Of a DNA stretch of 64,000 bases, positions 45,948 through 62,206 are shown piece by piece; positions within the stretch are counted from its first letter, which is position 1; each line of letters begins with the position of its first letter. The position numbers and the translations under genes were made by a program. Where the stretch lies: the NCBI RefSeq assembly GCF_020551945.1, contig NZ_JAJBZH010000006.1, positions 162,281-226,280 of the forward strand, in the 5' to 3' direction. The notes beneath the pieces are model-generated. The model was given only the letters and a program-made list of their open reading frames with translations. It was not told where the DNA came from and did no database searches. This DNA is from Cellulosimicrobium marinum. Its GTDB lineage: Bacteria; Actinomycetota; Actinomycetes; Actinomycetales; Cellulomonadaceae.

Positions 45948-48535
45948 TGCCCTACGTCGACCTCGACTGGCTCGGCGACCACGTCGAGCTGCCCGTCGGT
46001 CTCACGGCCGAGCGGCTCGCGGCGGACCTCGTGCGCGTGGGCCTGGAGGAGGAGGAGGTGCACGGAGCGGCCGTGACCGGACCCCTCGTCGTCGGGCGCG
46101 TGCTGGAGCTGACGCCCGAGCCGCAGAAGAACGGCAAGACCATCAACTGGTGCCAGGTGGACGTCGGCACGCACAACGTCGACGGCGTGCCCGCCGCCGA
46201 GGGCGGCCAGGCGCGCGGCATCGTGTGCGGGGCGCACAACTTCGGCCCCGGCGACCTGGTCGTCGTGGCGCTGCCCGGCGCAGTGCTCCCGGGGCCGTTC
46301 TCGATCGCGAGCCGCAGGACCTACGGGCACGTGTCCGACGGCATGATCTGCTCGGCGCGCGAGCTCGGCCTGGGCGAGGACCACGACGGGATCATCGTGC
46401 TGCCGCGGATCGGCTTCGCCGCGGCCGACCTCACGCCCGGCCAGGACGCCGTCGCGCTCCTCGGTCTCGGCACCGAGGTGCTCGAGATCAACGTCACGCC
46501 GGACCGCGGGTACGCGTTCTCCTACCGGGGCGTCGCGCGCGAGTACGCGCACTCGACGGGTGCCCGGTTCACGGACCGTGGCCTCGCGGGCTCGCTCCCG
46601 ACGCCGCCGCCCGCCGCGACCCCCGACGGTTTCGCCGTCGAGGTCGACGACGACGCCCCGATCCACGGCGTCGCCGGGTGCGACCGCTTCGTCACGCGCG
46701 TCGTACGGGGCATCGACCCCGCCGCGACCACGCCCGCATGGATGCAGCGGCGCCTCACGGCGTCCGGCATGCGCCCGATCTCGCTCGCGGTGGACGTGAC
46801 GAACTACGTCATGCTCGACCTCGGCCAGCCCCTGCACGCGTACGACCTCGCGTCCGTCGCGGCGCCGGTCGTCGTGCGCCGGGCGCAGCCCGGCGAGCGG
46901 CTGGTCACGCTCGACGACGTCGACCGCGCCCTCGCGCCCGAGGACCTGCTGATCACCGACTCGCCCGACGGCGCACGCGGCGCGCGGGTCCTCGGTCTCG
47001 CCGGGGTCATGGGCGGGGCGTCGTCGGAGGTCGGGCCGACCACGACGGACGTCCTCGTCGAGGCCGCGCACTTCGACCCGGTCTCCGTCGCGCGCACGTC
47101 GCGTCGGCACAAGCTGTCGAGCGAGGCGGCGAAGCGCTTCGAGCGCGGTGTCGACCCGCGCCTGCCCGCCGTGGCGGCGCAGCGCGTCGTCGACCTGCTC
47201 GTGGCGCACGGCGGCGGCACGGCGGACCCGGCGGTCTCGGACCTCGACCGCGTCGTGGCGCCTGCGCCCGTGCGGCTGCGCGTGTCCGAGCCGGAACGGC
47301 TCGTCGGCGTCGCGTACACGCGCGAGCAGGTCGCGGGAGCGCTCGCGTCGCTCGGCTGCGACGTCGTCACCGACCCGGCGGACCCCGACGTGCTCGTGGT
47401 CACGCCTCCGTCGTGGCGCTCGGACCTCACGGGCTCGGCCGAGCTCGTGGAGGAGGTCGCACGTCTCGTCGGGTACGACGCGATCCCCTCGGTGCTCCCG
47501 AAGGCGCCGGGAGGCCGGGGGCTGACGCGCGAGCAGTCGGCGCGTCGCTCCGTCGCGCGCGCTCTCGCGGAGGCCGGGTTCGTCGAGACGCTCAGCTACC
47601 CGTTCGTCGGGACGGCGGAGCTCGACGCGCTGCGCCTGCCCGCGGACGACGAGCGGCGCCGGGCCGTGCGGCTCGTCAACCCGCTGGCCGACGACCGGCC
47701 GCTCCTGCGCACCGACCTGCTGGCGACGCTGCTCGAGACGGCGCGCCGCAACGTCGGGCGCGGCCTGACGGACCTCGCGGTCTTCGAGACCGGTCTCGTG
47801 ACGCGGCCGCGTCCGGGCGCGCCCGCCGCGCCGACGCTGCCCCCGGGCGTCCGACCCTCGGACGACGCGCTCGCGCAGATCGACGCGGCGGTCCCGGACC
47901 AGCCGCGGTTCGTCGCGGGCGTCCTCGTGGGGCGTCGTGAGCCTGCCGGGTGGTGGGGCGCGGGCCGTGCCGCGGACTGGACGGACGCGCTCGACGCCGC
48001 CCGCCTCGTGGCCGCACGCGTCGGCGCGGAGGTCGTGGTGGACGCGGACACCGGCCGTGCGCCGTGGCACCCGGGGCGGTGCGCGCGCGTCGCGCTCGCG
48101 GACGGGACCGTCGTCGGTCACGCGGGCGAGCTGCACCCCAAGGTGCTCGAGAACCTCGGCCTGCCGGCCCGCTCGGTGGCGTTCGAGCTCGACCTCTCGG
48201 CGCTGGTCGCCGCCTCGCCCGACGAGCCCGTGGTCGCGACCCCCGTCTCCGCGTTCCCCGCGGCGAAGGAGGACCTCGCGTTCGTGGTGGGCTCCGACGT
48301 CGCGGCCGAGGACCTGCGTGCCGCGGTCGCCGCGGGCGCGGGCGACCTCCTCGAGGAGATCACGCTGTTCGACGTCTACACGGGCGAGCAGGTCGGCGAG
48401 GGCCGCGCGTCGCTCGCGTTCTCGCTGCGCCTGCGCGCGCCGGACCGCACGCTCACGGCCGACGACGTCGCCCGTGTCCGCGCGGGGGCCGTCGAGTCCG
48501 CCCGGGCACGGGTGGGCGCGGAGCTGCGCGCGTGA
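45947..48535 (+). CDS. pheT: Phenylalanyl-tRNA synthetase beta subunit
   Basis: 862 residues, slightly long for PheT. Domains in order are a tRNA-binding EMAP-like OB fold (about 40-165, VVGRVLELTPEPQKN to ICSARELGLGEDHDG), the B3/B4 editing domain that removes Tyr-tRNA-Phe, B5 (LSSEAAKRFERGVDPRL), the catalytic-like core, and the C-terminal anticodon-binding FDX-ACB domain (FPAAKEDLAFVVG, LFDVYTGEQVGEGRASLAFSLRL). The ATG overlaps the pheS stop. Confidence 0.97.
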
Positions 48536-49431
48536 GCGCGGGCACGGCGGGCCCGGCGACGGCCGACGGCGCCGGTGCGGCGCGGGTCGTCGCGCCCGCG
48601 CGCACGGCGCTCGTCACGGGGGCGTCGCGCGGCATCGGGCGCGCGATCGCCGTCGGGCTCGCGGCCGCCGGGCTCGACGTCGCGCTGCTCGCGCGGGACG
48701 GCAACCGGCTCGCGGGCGTCGCGGAGGAGATCTCCGCCGCGGGCGGCCGCGCCGTGGTCGTCACGGCGGACGTGACCGACGCGCAGGCGGTCGCCGACGC
48801 CGTCCGTGCGGCGGAGTCCGCGCTCGGCGGGGTCGACCTGCTCGTGAACAACGCGGGCCGGGTCGACGCCGAGGTGCCGCTGTGGGAGGCCGACCCGGAC
48901 GAGTGGTGGGCGATCGTCGAGACGAACGTGCGCGGGCCGTTCCTCCTGGCGCGCGCCGTCGTGCCGGGCATGATCGCGCGCGGCGGGGGACGCGTCGTCG
49001 ACCTCAACAGCGGCGCGGGCTCGCACGACATGGAGGGCGCGAGCGCCTACAACGCGAGCAAGACGGCGCTCCTGCGGATCGGCGCGAACCTGCACCGGTC
49101 CGGGTACGCGCGCGGGCTGCGCACGTTCGAGGTCGCGCCCGGGGTGGTGCGGACGGACATGACCGGCTCGATGGAGATGCACCGCGCCCGGACCGAGTGG
49201 ACGCCGGTGGAGCGCACGGTCGAGATGGTCGTCGCGATCGCGCAGGGTGACCTGGACGCGTTCTCGGGCGCGTTCGTGCGGGTGACGCACGACTCGCCGG
49301 AGTCGCTGCGCGCGGCGCTCGACGCGGCGGCACGCGAGGGCCGCGCGGTCCCGGGGCCCGACGGTCGCCGTCTGCGCGTCACGCGGTGGGGCGACGACGA
49401 CCCGATGCAGGGCGCGCTGCCCGCCCGCTGA
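48532..49431 (+). CDS. Short-chain dehydrogenase/reductase
   Basis: 299 residues, GTG in a GTGA overlap with pheT. The classical SDR features are the nucleotide loop TGASRGIG, NNAG, and the catalytic Tyr173-x3-Lys177 (AYNASK), with the substrate Ser region reading DLNSGAG. An N-terminal Ala/Gly tail of about 20 residues and a C-terminal extension after the Rossmann domain are present. Substrate unknown. Translational coupling to pheST is notable but gives no functional clue. Confidence 0.87.
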   Translation: MSAGTAGPATADGAGAARVVAPARTALVTGASRGIGRAIAVGLAAAGLDVALLARDGNRLAGVAEEISAAGGRAVVVTADVTDAQAVADAVRAAESALGGVDLLVNNAGRVDAEVPLWEADPDEWWAIVETNVRGPFLLARAVVPGMIARGGGRVVDLNSGAGSHDMEGASAYNASKTALLRIGANLHRSGYARGLRTFEVAPGVVRTDMTGSMEMHRARTEWTPVERTVEMVVAIAQGDLDAFSGAFVRVTHDSPESLRAALDAAAREGRAVPGPDGRRLRVTRWGDDDPMQGALPAR

Positions 49432-49445
49432 CGCGGCACGGCCGA

Positions 49446-49482
49446 CGGCAGGTGCGTTCGGGACCGCTCGACGCACCTGCCG
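49446..49482 (+). terminator. Perfect 12-bp hairpin terminator after the SDR gene
   Basis: Arms 49446-49457 and 49471-49482 are exact complements with a 13-nt loop, 15 bp after the stop codon. The thiD promoter -10 begins 8 bp later. Confidence 0.8.
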
Positions 49483-49489
49483 GGACCGC

Positions 49490-49495
49490 TAGCAT
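49490..49495 (+). promoter_or_regulatory. -10 element of the thiD transcript
   Basis: TAGCAT, placing the transcription start at about 49502, exactly where the TPP riboswitch begins. Confidence 0.5.
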
Positions 49496-49503
49496 GGCCG
49501 ACG

Positions 49504-49578
49504 ACACGGGGTGCCCCGACCGCGGGGCTGAGATCACACCCGTCGAACCTGCTCTGGCTCGTACCAGCGAAGGGATGT
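49504..49578 (+). ncRNA. TPP riboswitch (THI element)
   Basis: The conserved core is easily read: GGGGTGCC at the 5' side, CTGAGA (49528-49533) with ACACCC, GAACCTG (49545-49551), and the 3' part CCAGCGAAGGGA (49564-49575). Thiamine pyrophosphate binding would fold the 3' part away. The AGGGA that closes the element also serves as the thiD Shine-Dalgarno, 9 nt before the ATG, so control at translation initiation is inferred. Confidence 0.93.
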
Positions 49579-49584
49579 CCGCCG

Positions 49585-50520
49585 ATGACGCTCGCCCCCG
49601 CCCGACCCTCCCGCCCGCGCGTCCTGTCGATCGCGGGCACGGACCCGACCGGAGGGGCCGGCATCCAGGCGGACCTCAAGGCGTTCTGCGCCCACGGCGC
49701 GTACGGCATGTCCGTCACGACGGCGCTCGTCGCGCAGAACACGCACGGTGTGCGGTCCGTCCACGTCCCCGGCCCGGCGTTCCTGCGCGCCCAGCTCGAC
49801 GCGGTCTCCGACGACGTCGAGATCGACGCCGTGAAGATCGGCATGGTCGCCGACGAGGCGAACGCGCGCGAGATCGCGGCGTGGCTCGCCGCGCTCGCCG
49901 CGACCCGGCGCGAGCGCGGTGCACGCGCCCCGGACGTCGTGCTCGACCCCGTCATGGTCGCGACGTCCGGCCACCGGCTCCTCGACGCGGGCGCGGAGCA
50001 GGCGGTGCGCGACCTCGCCCGGCTCGCCGACGTCGTCACGCCCAACCTGCCCGAGCTCGCGGTGCTCGCGCAGGAGCCCGTCGCGGGGACCTGGGAGGCC
50101 GCCCTCCACCAGGCGCGGTCCGTCGCCGCGGCCACCGGGACCGCGGTCCTGCTCAAGGGCGGGCACCTCACGGGCGACGGGTCGCCCGACGCCCTCGTCG
50201 AGCCGGCCTCGGCGCAGGACCCCTGCGGGCGGGTCACGCGGTACGACGCCGAGCGCGTCGACACGCCCCACACGCACGGCACGGGCTGCTCGCTCTCCGC
50301 GGCGCTCGCGGCACTGCGGCCCCAGCGTGCCGACTGGGTCGAGACCGTCGCCGAGGCCAAGGACTGGCTCACGGGCGCGCTGCGCGCCGGGGCCGCGCTC
50401 CACGTGGGGACGGGCCGGGGCCCGGTCGACCACCTGCACGCGCTCCCCGTGGGGCCGGGCGCGCCCCGTCGGGCAGCGCCCGGTCAGGCCCGCGTCACCG
50501 AGCCGTCGCTCGCCGGGTAG
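49585..50520 (+). CDS. thiD: HMP / HMP-phosphate kinase ThiD
   Basis: 311 residues. ThiD phosphorylates hydroxymethylpyrimidine twice to HMP-PP for thiamine synthesis. Ribokinase-fold features are VLSIAGTDPTGGAGIQADLKAF near the N-terminus, VKIGMVAD, LDPVMVATSG, VTPNLPEL and the anion-hole HTHGTGCSLSAALAA. The extra C-terminal tail (from about 275) overlaps the end of the opposite-strand small membrane-protein gene by 37 bp. A TPP riboswitch upstream supports the assignment. Confidence 0.95.
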   Translation: MTLAPARPSRPRVLSIAGTDPTGGAGIQADLKAFCAHGAYGMSVTTALVAQNTHGVRSVHVPGPAFLRAQLDAVSDDVEIDAVKIGMVADEANAREIAAWLAALAATRRERGARAPDVVLDPVMVATSGHRLLDAGAEQAVRDLARLADVVTPNLPELAVLAQEPVAGTWEAALHQARSVAAATGTAVLLKGGHLTGDGSPDALVEPASAQDPCGRVTRYDAERVDTPHTHGTGCSLSAALAALRPQRADWVETVAEAKDWLTGALRAGAALHVGTGRGPVDHLHALPVGPGAPRRAAPGQARVTEPSLAG

Positions 50521-50765
50521 ACGCACTCCGTGCCGGGCGGCCACCACCGCCACCGCGACTCGACCTGCTGCGCGCTCACGCCCTCGGGCCGCTCGGCGAC
50601 GCACCGGTCCGGGCCCTGCCGCACCCCGATCGTCAGGTAGTACGCCACGAGCGCACCCGTGAGCAGCACGGCGAGCACCGTCACGGCGCGGCGCAGGGCG
50701 GGAGAAGGGCCGCCGTCGGACCCGTCCTCCTCGCCGGGGCGCGCCGGGACCCAGTCCCAGCTCAT
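50484..50765 (-). CDS. Small one-TM protein, function unknown
   Basis: 93 residues, ATG overlapping the qor stop (ATGA). A short cytoplasmic acidic start (MSWDWVPARPGEEDGSDGG), one TM helix (about 27-45, VTVLAVLLTGALVAYYLTI), and an extracytoplasmic part with two Cys (DRCVAERPEG, GTECVYPA) that could form a disulfide. Similar small proteins occur in actinobacteria, but I know no function. Its 3' end overlaps thiD by 37 bp on the opposite strand. Confidence 0.75.
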   Translation of the reverse strand: MSWDWVPARPGEEDGSDGGPSPALRRAVTVLAVLLTGALVAYYLTIGVRQGPDRCVAERPEGVSAQQVESRWRWWPPGTECVYPASDGSVTRA

Positions 50766-51781
50766 GCGCCACGTCCGGGGACGCCCGACGCCGCGGCGTC
50801 GGGCACCAGGAGCACCTTGCCCGTCGTCGCACGACCCTCGAGCGCGCGGTGCGCGTCGGCCGCCTCGGCGAGCGGGTAGGTCGCCCCGACGCGCACGTCC
50901 AGCGTGCCGCCCGCGACGGCCCCCAGCACCTCCGTCGCGCGTTCCACCAGCTCGGCGCGCGTCGCGGTGTGGTCCGCCAGCTTCGGACGCGTGAGGACGA
51001 GCGACCCGGCGGCGTTGAGCCGCTGCGGGTCGAACGGCGGCACCTGGCCCGACGACCCGCCGAACAGCACGAGCGTCCCGCGGCGCCGCAACGACGCGAG
51101 CGACGCGTCGAACGTGTCCCGGCCCACCGAGTCGTACACCGCCGCGACGCCCTCGCCGCCCGTCAGGCCGCGCACGACCTCCGGCAGGTCGTGGGCCAGG
51201 TCGCCGAACGCGGTGTACTCGATCACGTGCTCGGCCCCTGCCGCGCGCGCGAGCTCGGCCTTCGCGGGCGTCGAGACCGTCGAGATCACGTGCCCGCCGC
51301 GCGCCACGACCATCTGCGTGAGCAGCAGGCCGACCCCGCCCGCACCGGCGTGCACGAGCACGCGGTCGCCCGGACGCACCGCGTAGGAGGACGTGCACAG
51401 GTAGTGCGCGGTGAGGCCCTGCAGCGCGACGGCGGTCGCGTCCTCGAAGGAGACCGCGTCCGGGACGTGCAGCGCCTCCCGCGCGGCGACGACCACGAGG
51501 TCCGCGTACGAGCCGGGCGCCTCCGTCCACACGACACGGTCCCCGACCGCGAACTCCTCGACGCCGTCGCCGACCGCGACCACCTCGCCCGCGCCCTCGC
51601 TGCCCACCACGTGCGGGAAGGGCATCGCGTACACGCCCGAGCGCTTGTACGTGTCGATGAAGTTCACGCCCGCGACGGCCGTGCGCACGAGCAGCTCGCC
51701 CGGCCCGGCCTCGGGATCGGCCACCTCGCGGTGCTCCAGGACGTCAGGGCCACCCGCCGCGCGGGCCACGATCGCGTGCAT
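50762..51781 (-). CDS. qor: NADPH:quinone oxidoreductase (zinc-free MDR family)
   Basis: 339 residues. It is a QOR-type medium-chain reductase without zinc ligands: GVNFIDTYKRSGVYAMPFPHVVGSEGAGEVVAVG, AAVALQGLTAHYL-like segment (TAVALQGLTAHYLC), and the nucleotide loop HAGAGGVGLLLTQMV. The NADPH preference is from the family. TAGGCT 6 nt before the ATG on the minus strand gives it a leaderless-type promoter. It is divergent from argC, whose promoter shares the 94-bp gap. Confidence 0.9.
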   Translation of the reverse strand: MHAIVARAAGGPDVLEHREVADPEAGPGELLVRTAVAGVNFIDTYKRSGVYAMPFPHVVGSEGAGEVVAVGDGVEEFAVGDRVVWTEAPGSYADLVVVAAREALHVPDAVSFEDATAVALQGLTAHYLCTSSYAVRPGDRVLVHAGAGGVGLLLTQMVVARGGHVISTVSTPAKAELARAAGAEHVIEYTAFGDLAHDLPEVVRGLTGGEGVAAVYDSVGRDTFDASLASLRRRGTLVLFGGSSGQVPPFDPQRLNAAGSLVLTRPKLADHTATRAELVERATEVLGAVAGGTLDVRVGATYPLAEAADAHRALEGRATTGKVLLVPDAAASGVPGRGA

Positions 51782-51793
51782 GGGCCCAGCCTA
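51779..51793 (-). promoter_or_regulatory. Leaderless-type promoter of qor
   Basis: On the minus strand TAGGCT (plus 51788-51793) is followed by 6 nt and then the ATG at 51781. Confidence 0.55.
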
Positions 51794-51848
51794 GGCGGGG
51801 CCCGATCGTGGCGGCCGCAGGAGCACCTGCCGGCCGGCGCATCGAGCC

Positions 51849-51880
51849 AGTGCATAAGTATGTATAGTTGTGCATATGAC
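51849..51880 (+). promoter_or_regulatory. argC promoter with ARG box
   Basis: A strikingly AT-rich patch carries TGCATA (51851-51856) and TGCAT (51871-51875) around TATAGT (51863-51868), a strong -10 located 7 nt before the ATG 51876. The TGCATA/TGTATA/TGCAT pattern matches ArgR operators. A repressor bound here would cover the -10 and the start codon. argR itself is the sixth gene of the operon. Confidence 0.7.
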
Positions 51881-52964
51881 GATCAGAGTCGCGGTCGCGG
51901 GCGCGTCCGGGTACGCGGGGGGCGAGACGCTGCGCCTCCTCGCGGGGCACCCCGACGTGGAGATCGGCGCCGTCACGGCGCACAACAACGCGGGGACGCC
52001 GCTCGGGGCGCACCAGCCGCACCTGCGCTCGCTGGCGGACCGCGTGCTCGTCCCCACGACCGCCGAGCACCTCGCCGGTCACGACGTCGTGGTCCTCGCC
52101 CTGCCGCACGGCGCGTCGGGCGAGATCGCCGCGCAGCTGCCCGACGACGTGCTCGTCCTCGACCTCGGCGCGGACCACCGCCTCGAGTCGGCCGCCGACT
52201 GGGAGACGTTCTACGGGTCGGCCCACGCGGGCTCGTGGCCCTACGGGCTGCCCGAGCTCCTGCTCACGCAGGACCCGGGGGCGAGCGCGGCCGAGACGCG
52301 CCAGCGCGAGCGGCTCGTCGGTGCGCGGCGCATCGCCGTGCCGGGCTGCAACGTCACGGCCGTGACGCTCGGGCTCCAGCCCGGGGTCGCGGCGGGCGTC
52401 GTCGACCCGCGCGACGTCGTCGCGGTCCTCGCGAACGGCTACTCGGGCGCCGGGAAGTCCCTCAAGCCGCACCTGCTCGCCTCGGAGGGGCTCGGGTCGG
52501 CCCAGCCGTACGCCGTCGGGGGGAGCCACCGGCACGTCCCGGAGATCGTGCAGAACCTGCGCGCCGCGGGCGCCGTGGAGGTCCGCCTCTCGTTCACGCC
52601 GACGCTCGTGCCGATGGCGCGCGGCATCCTCGCGACCGTCACGGCGCCCCTGTCCGCCGACCTCGTCGGGCAGGACCCGGCCGAGGTCGACGCCCGCGTG
52701 CGCCAGGCCTGGGACGACGCGTACGTCGGCGAACCGTTCGTGCAGCTCCTGCCCGCGGGACGGTGGCCGAGCACGGCCATGACGCTCGGGGCCAACACGG
52801 CGCTCGTGCAGGTCGCCGTCGACCACGCCGCACGCCGCGTCGTCACCGTCACGGCGATCGACAACCTCGTCAAGGGCACCGCGGGCGCCGCGGTGCAGTC
52901 CATGAACATCGCGCTCGGCCTGCCGCAGACGGCCGGCCTGACCACCGAGGGGGTGGCCCCGTGA
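51876..52964 (+). CDS. argC: N-acetyl-gamma-glutamyl-phosphate reductase ArgC
   Basis: 362 residues from ATG 51876, chosen because the -10 TATAGT is 7 nt upstream; a GTG two codons earlier is less likely. ArgC reduces N-acetylglutamyl phosphate with NADPH, third step of arginine synthesis. It has the Rossmann loop [16 protein letters not shown], the catalytic Cys in [15 protein letters not shown], and [17 protein letters not shown]. The usual GCYPT motif reads GCNVT. It is the first gene of argCJBDFR. Confidence 0.95.
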   Translation: MTIRVAVAGASGYAGGETLRLLAGHPDVEIGAVTAHNNAGTPLGAHQPHLRSLADRVLVPTTAEHLAGHDVVVLALPHGASGEIAAQLPDDVLVLDLGADHRLESAADWETFYGSAHAGSWPYGLPELLLTQDPGASAAETRQRERLVGARRIAVPGCNVTAVTLGLQPGVAAGVVDPRDVVAVLANGYSGAGKSLKPHLLASEGLGSAQPYAVGGSHRHVPEIVQNLRAAGAVEVRLSFTPTLVPMARGILATVTAPLSADLVGQDPAEVDARVRQAWDDAYVGEPFVQLLPAGRWPSTAMTLGANTALVQVAVDHAARRVVTVTAIDNLVKGTAGAAVQSMNIALGLPQTAGLTTEGVAP

Positions 52965-54168
52965 CCGTCACGTCGCCGCAGGGCTTCCGGGCCGCCGGCG
53001 TGGCCGCCGGCCTGAAGTCGACCGGCGCGCACGACGTCGCGCTCGTCGTCAACGACGGGCCGCTCGACGTCGCCGCCGCCGTCCTCACGACGAACCGCGT
53101 GTTCGCCGCCCCCGTGGCGTGGACGCGCCAGGCCGTGGGCGACGGCCGGGCGAGCGCCGTCGTGCTCAACTCGGGGGGCGCGAACGCGTGCACGGGGCCG
53201 GACGGGTTCGCGGACACGCACCGCACCGCCGAGCACGTCGCGGACGTCCTCGCGACGTCCGCGGGCGACGTCCTCGTCTGCTCGACGGGTCTCATCGGCG
53301 TGCGCCTGCCGATGGACCGGCTGCTCGCCGGGGTCGACGCCGCCGCCGCGGCGCTCGACGACCCGTCGTCGGCGACCACGGGCGGCGAGGACGCGGCGCT
53401 CGCGATCATGACCACGGACACCGTGCCGAAGACCGTGCACGTCGTGCGGGAGACCGCGACCGCGGGCTCGACGGACGGCGCCGCGAGCTGGTCGGTCGGC
53501 GGCATGGCGAAGGGCGCGGGCATGCTCGCACCCGGCCTCGCGACGATGCTCTGCGTCGTCACCACGGACGCGGTGGTCGACGCGGCGACCGCGGACGCGG
53601 CGCTGCGGTCGGCCACGCGCACCACCTTCGACCGGGTCGACTCCGACGGCTGCATGTCGACGAACGACACGGTGATCCTCCTGGCGTCGGGCGCCTCGGG
53701 CGTCGCGGTGACGCCGGACGAGCTCGCCGACGCCCTCACCGAGGCGTGCGGGTCCCTCGCCCGCCAGCTCGTCGCGGACGCCGAGGGCGCGAGCCACGAG
53801 ATCGCGGTCACGGTCGTCAACGCGAGCAGCGAGGACGCCGCGGTCGCCGTCGCACGGGCCGTCACCCGCTCGAACCTCTTCAAGACGGCGATCTTCGGCA
53901 ACGACCCCAACTGGGGCCGCATCGTCTCCGCCGTCGGCACCGTCCCCGAGGAGGTCGCGCCGTTCGACGCGCTCGCCCTCGACGTCACGGTCAACGGCGT
54001 CCAGGTGTGCCGCGGCGGGGGAGTGGGCGAGCCGCGCGAGCTCGTCGACCTCGCGGCCGCCCGCGAGGTGCGCGTGGAGATCGACCTGCACGCCGGGTCC
54101 GCGACGGCGACCGTCCGGACCAACGACCTCACCCACGACTACGTCCACGAGAACAGCGCCTACTCCTC

Positions 54169-54172
<4 letters not shown>
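52961..54172 (+). CDS. argJ: Ornithine acetyltransferase ArgJ
   Basis: 403 residues, GTG overlapping argC. ArgJ recycles the acetyl group from N-acetylornithine to glutamate and, when bifunctional, also makes N-acetylglutamate from acetyl-CoA. It is made as a precursor that cleaves itself at the conserved Thr in [19 protein letters not shown]. Other family stretches are [23 protein letters not shown], and [10 protein letters not shown]. No argA or argE is in the cluster, in line with the cyclic pathway. argB overlaps by ATGA. Confidence 0.94.
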
Positions 54173-57891
<3,719 letters not shown>

Positions 57892-57962
57892 CGCGTCGTC
57901 GACGCACCGCCCGCCCTGCCACACTGGACCACAGACCCCCTCACGGACAGAAAGAGATCGTC

Positions 57963-60672
<2,710 letters not shown>

Positions 60673-60691
60673 CCGTGCCCCGGCCGGGCCG

Positions 60692-61321
60692 ATGAGCGTC
60701 GAGCCCGCGGTGCTCGCGGAAATCGTGCGCCGCGTGCACGACGCCGCGCCGCGCCTCGGTCCGCGTCGGCCCCCGACCCCCGTGCCCGGCCCCGCGGACG
60801 CGTCGGGCGAGGGGGCGGCGTCGGGCACGCGCCTGGTGGTGGTGGACGGTCCGGCCGGCTCGGGCAAGACGACGCTCGCGGCCCGGCTCGGCGAGGCGCT
60901 GCCCGCCCAGGTGCTGCACATGGACGACCTCTACGAGGGGTGGCGCGGCCTCGAGCCGGCGTGGTCCCGGCTCGAGGAGTGGGTCCTTGGCCCGCTCGCC
61001 GCGGGCAGGCCGGGACGCTACCAGCGCTTCGACTGGGACGCCGACGCCTTCGCCGAGTGGCACGACGTCCCCGTGGCACCGTTCCTCGTGGTCGAGGGGT
61101 GCGGGTCCGCGCGGCGCGAGGCGGACGACGTCGCGGTCCTGCGCGTCTGGGTCGAGGCTCCCGACGACCTGCGCCTGCGCCGCGGGCTCGAGCGCGACGG
61201 CGAGGCTCAGCGCGACCACTGGCTCGCGTGGATGGCGGCGGAGCGCGAGCACTTCGCCCGTCACCGCACGCGCGAGCGCGCGGACGTCCGGCTCGACGGG
61301 TTCGGCCGCATCGCCCGGTGA
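60692..61321 (+). CDS. P-loop NTPase resembling uridine/nucleoside kinases
   Basis: 209 residues, ATG 20 bp after argH. It has Walker A DGPAGSGKTTLAARL (about 52-66), then HMDDLYEGWRGLEPA with the acidic pair typical of uridine-kinase-like proteins, GRYQRFDWDADAFAEWH, and FLVVEGCGSARRE as the Walker B equivalent. The fold suggests phosphorylation of a small substrate, but the true substrate is unknown. The first 45 residues are Pro/Ala-rich. Likely co-transcribed with argH. Confidence 0.83.
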   Translation: MSVEPAVLAEIVRRVHDAAPRLGPRRPPTPVPGPADASGEGAASGTRLVVVDGPAGSGKTTLAARLGEALPAQVLHMDDLYEGWRGLEPAWSRLEEWVLGPLAAGRPGRYQRFDWDADAFAEWHDVPVAPFLVVEGCGSARREADDVAVLRVWVEAPDDLRLRRGLERDGEAQRDHWLAWMAAEREHFARHRTRERADVRLDGFGRIAR

Positions 61322-61370
61322 TACGCCCACGGCGTCGTCGTGCTCCGGGGCGGCGGTCGCGGCGTCGGCG

Positions 61371-61376
61371 TAGCCT
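61371..61376 (+). promoter_or_regulatory. Possible -10 of the mpg gene
   Basis: TAGCCT, 30 bp before the ATG, followed by the RBS AGGGAGG (61395-61401). No clear -35. Confidence 0.4.
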
Positions 61377-61406
61377 GTCCGGGGATCGGTCCGCAGGGAG
61401 GTCGGG

Positions 61407-62090
61407 ATGGCGAGCACGCAGGAGACGAGCCCGAGGGTCGAGGACCGCGTCGGGGCGTGGGACGTCCCCGGGCGCGGCTGGTACGCGCGCGACGTCCACG
61501 AGGTCGCGCACGACCTGCTCGGCGCGCTGCTCACGCGGCGCAGCGCCGACGGCGACGTCACCCTGCGCATCACCGAGGTCGAGGCCTACGCCGGCGAGCA
61601 GGACCCCGGCTCGCACGCCTACCGAGGTCGCACCGACCGCAACCGCGCGATGTACGGCGAGGCGGGCCGCCTCTACGTCTACCACCACCTCGGCCTGCAC
61701 CACTGCGTCAACGTCGTCACGGGAGGGGTGGGTCACGCGGCGGCGGTCCTGCTGCGCGCGGGCGAGGTCGTCGAGGGACTGGGGCTCGCCCGGTCCCGCC
61801 GTCAGGCGGCCGGGCGGTGCGACTCGGACCGCCAGGTGGCGCGCGGACCCGCACGGCTCGCGGTGGCGCTCGACCTGGACCTGCGCCACTACGGCGCCGA
61901 GCTCACCGACGCCCGCGGGGACCTCGTGCTGCACCGCCCGGCCGGCCTCCTGCGCCCGGTGATCGCGAGCGGCCCCCGCGTGGGCGTGGCGGGGGAGGGC
62001 GGCGACGGCGAGAGGTTCCCGTGGCGGTACTGGCTCACGGGCGACCCGACCGTCTCCGCGTACCGCCGGGTGAGCGCCCGCGCGCGGTGA
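61407..62090 (+). CDS. mpg: 3-methyladenine DNA glycosylase (AAG/MPG family)
   Basis: 227 residues, ATG after AGGGAGG. It excises alkylated purines (3-methyladenine, hypoxanthine) by flipping the base. The family core is LGALLTRR, then ITEVEAYAGEQDPGSHAYRGRTDRNRAMYGEAGRLYVYHHLGLHHCVNVVT, in which the Glu in EVEAY is the general base. The C-terminal FPWRYWLTGDPTVS is also conserved. No repair partner is nearby. tyrS follows after 116 bp. Confidence 0.92.
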   Translation: MASTQETSPRVEDRVGAWDVPGRGWYARDVHEVAHDLLGALLTRRSADGDVTLRITEVEAYAGEQDPGSHAYRGRTDRNRAMYGEAGRLYVYHHLGLHHCVNVVTGGVGHAAAVLLRAGEVVEGLGLARSRRQAAGRCDSDRQVARGPARLAVALDLDLRHYGAELTDARGDLVLHRPAGLLRPVIASGPRVGVAGEGGDGERFPWRYWLTGDPTVSAYRRVSARAR

Positions 62091-62206
62091 CGTCCGTCGA
62101 GGGCCGGACCGGTGCGCCGGTGACGACGTCGACACGGCACACTAGGACGGCGGCCCGTCCGGGCCGCGCCGTGCGTGCCCACCGGGCACCGGACGAAGGA
62201 GTGAGG

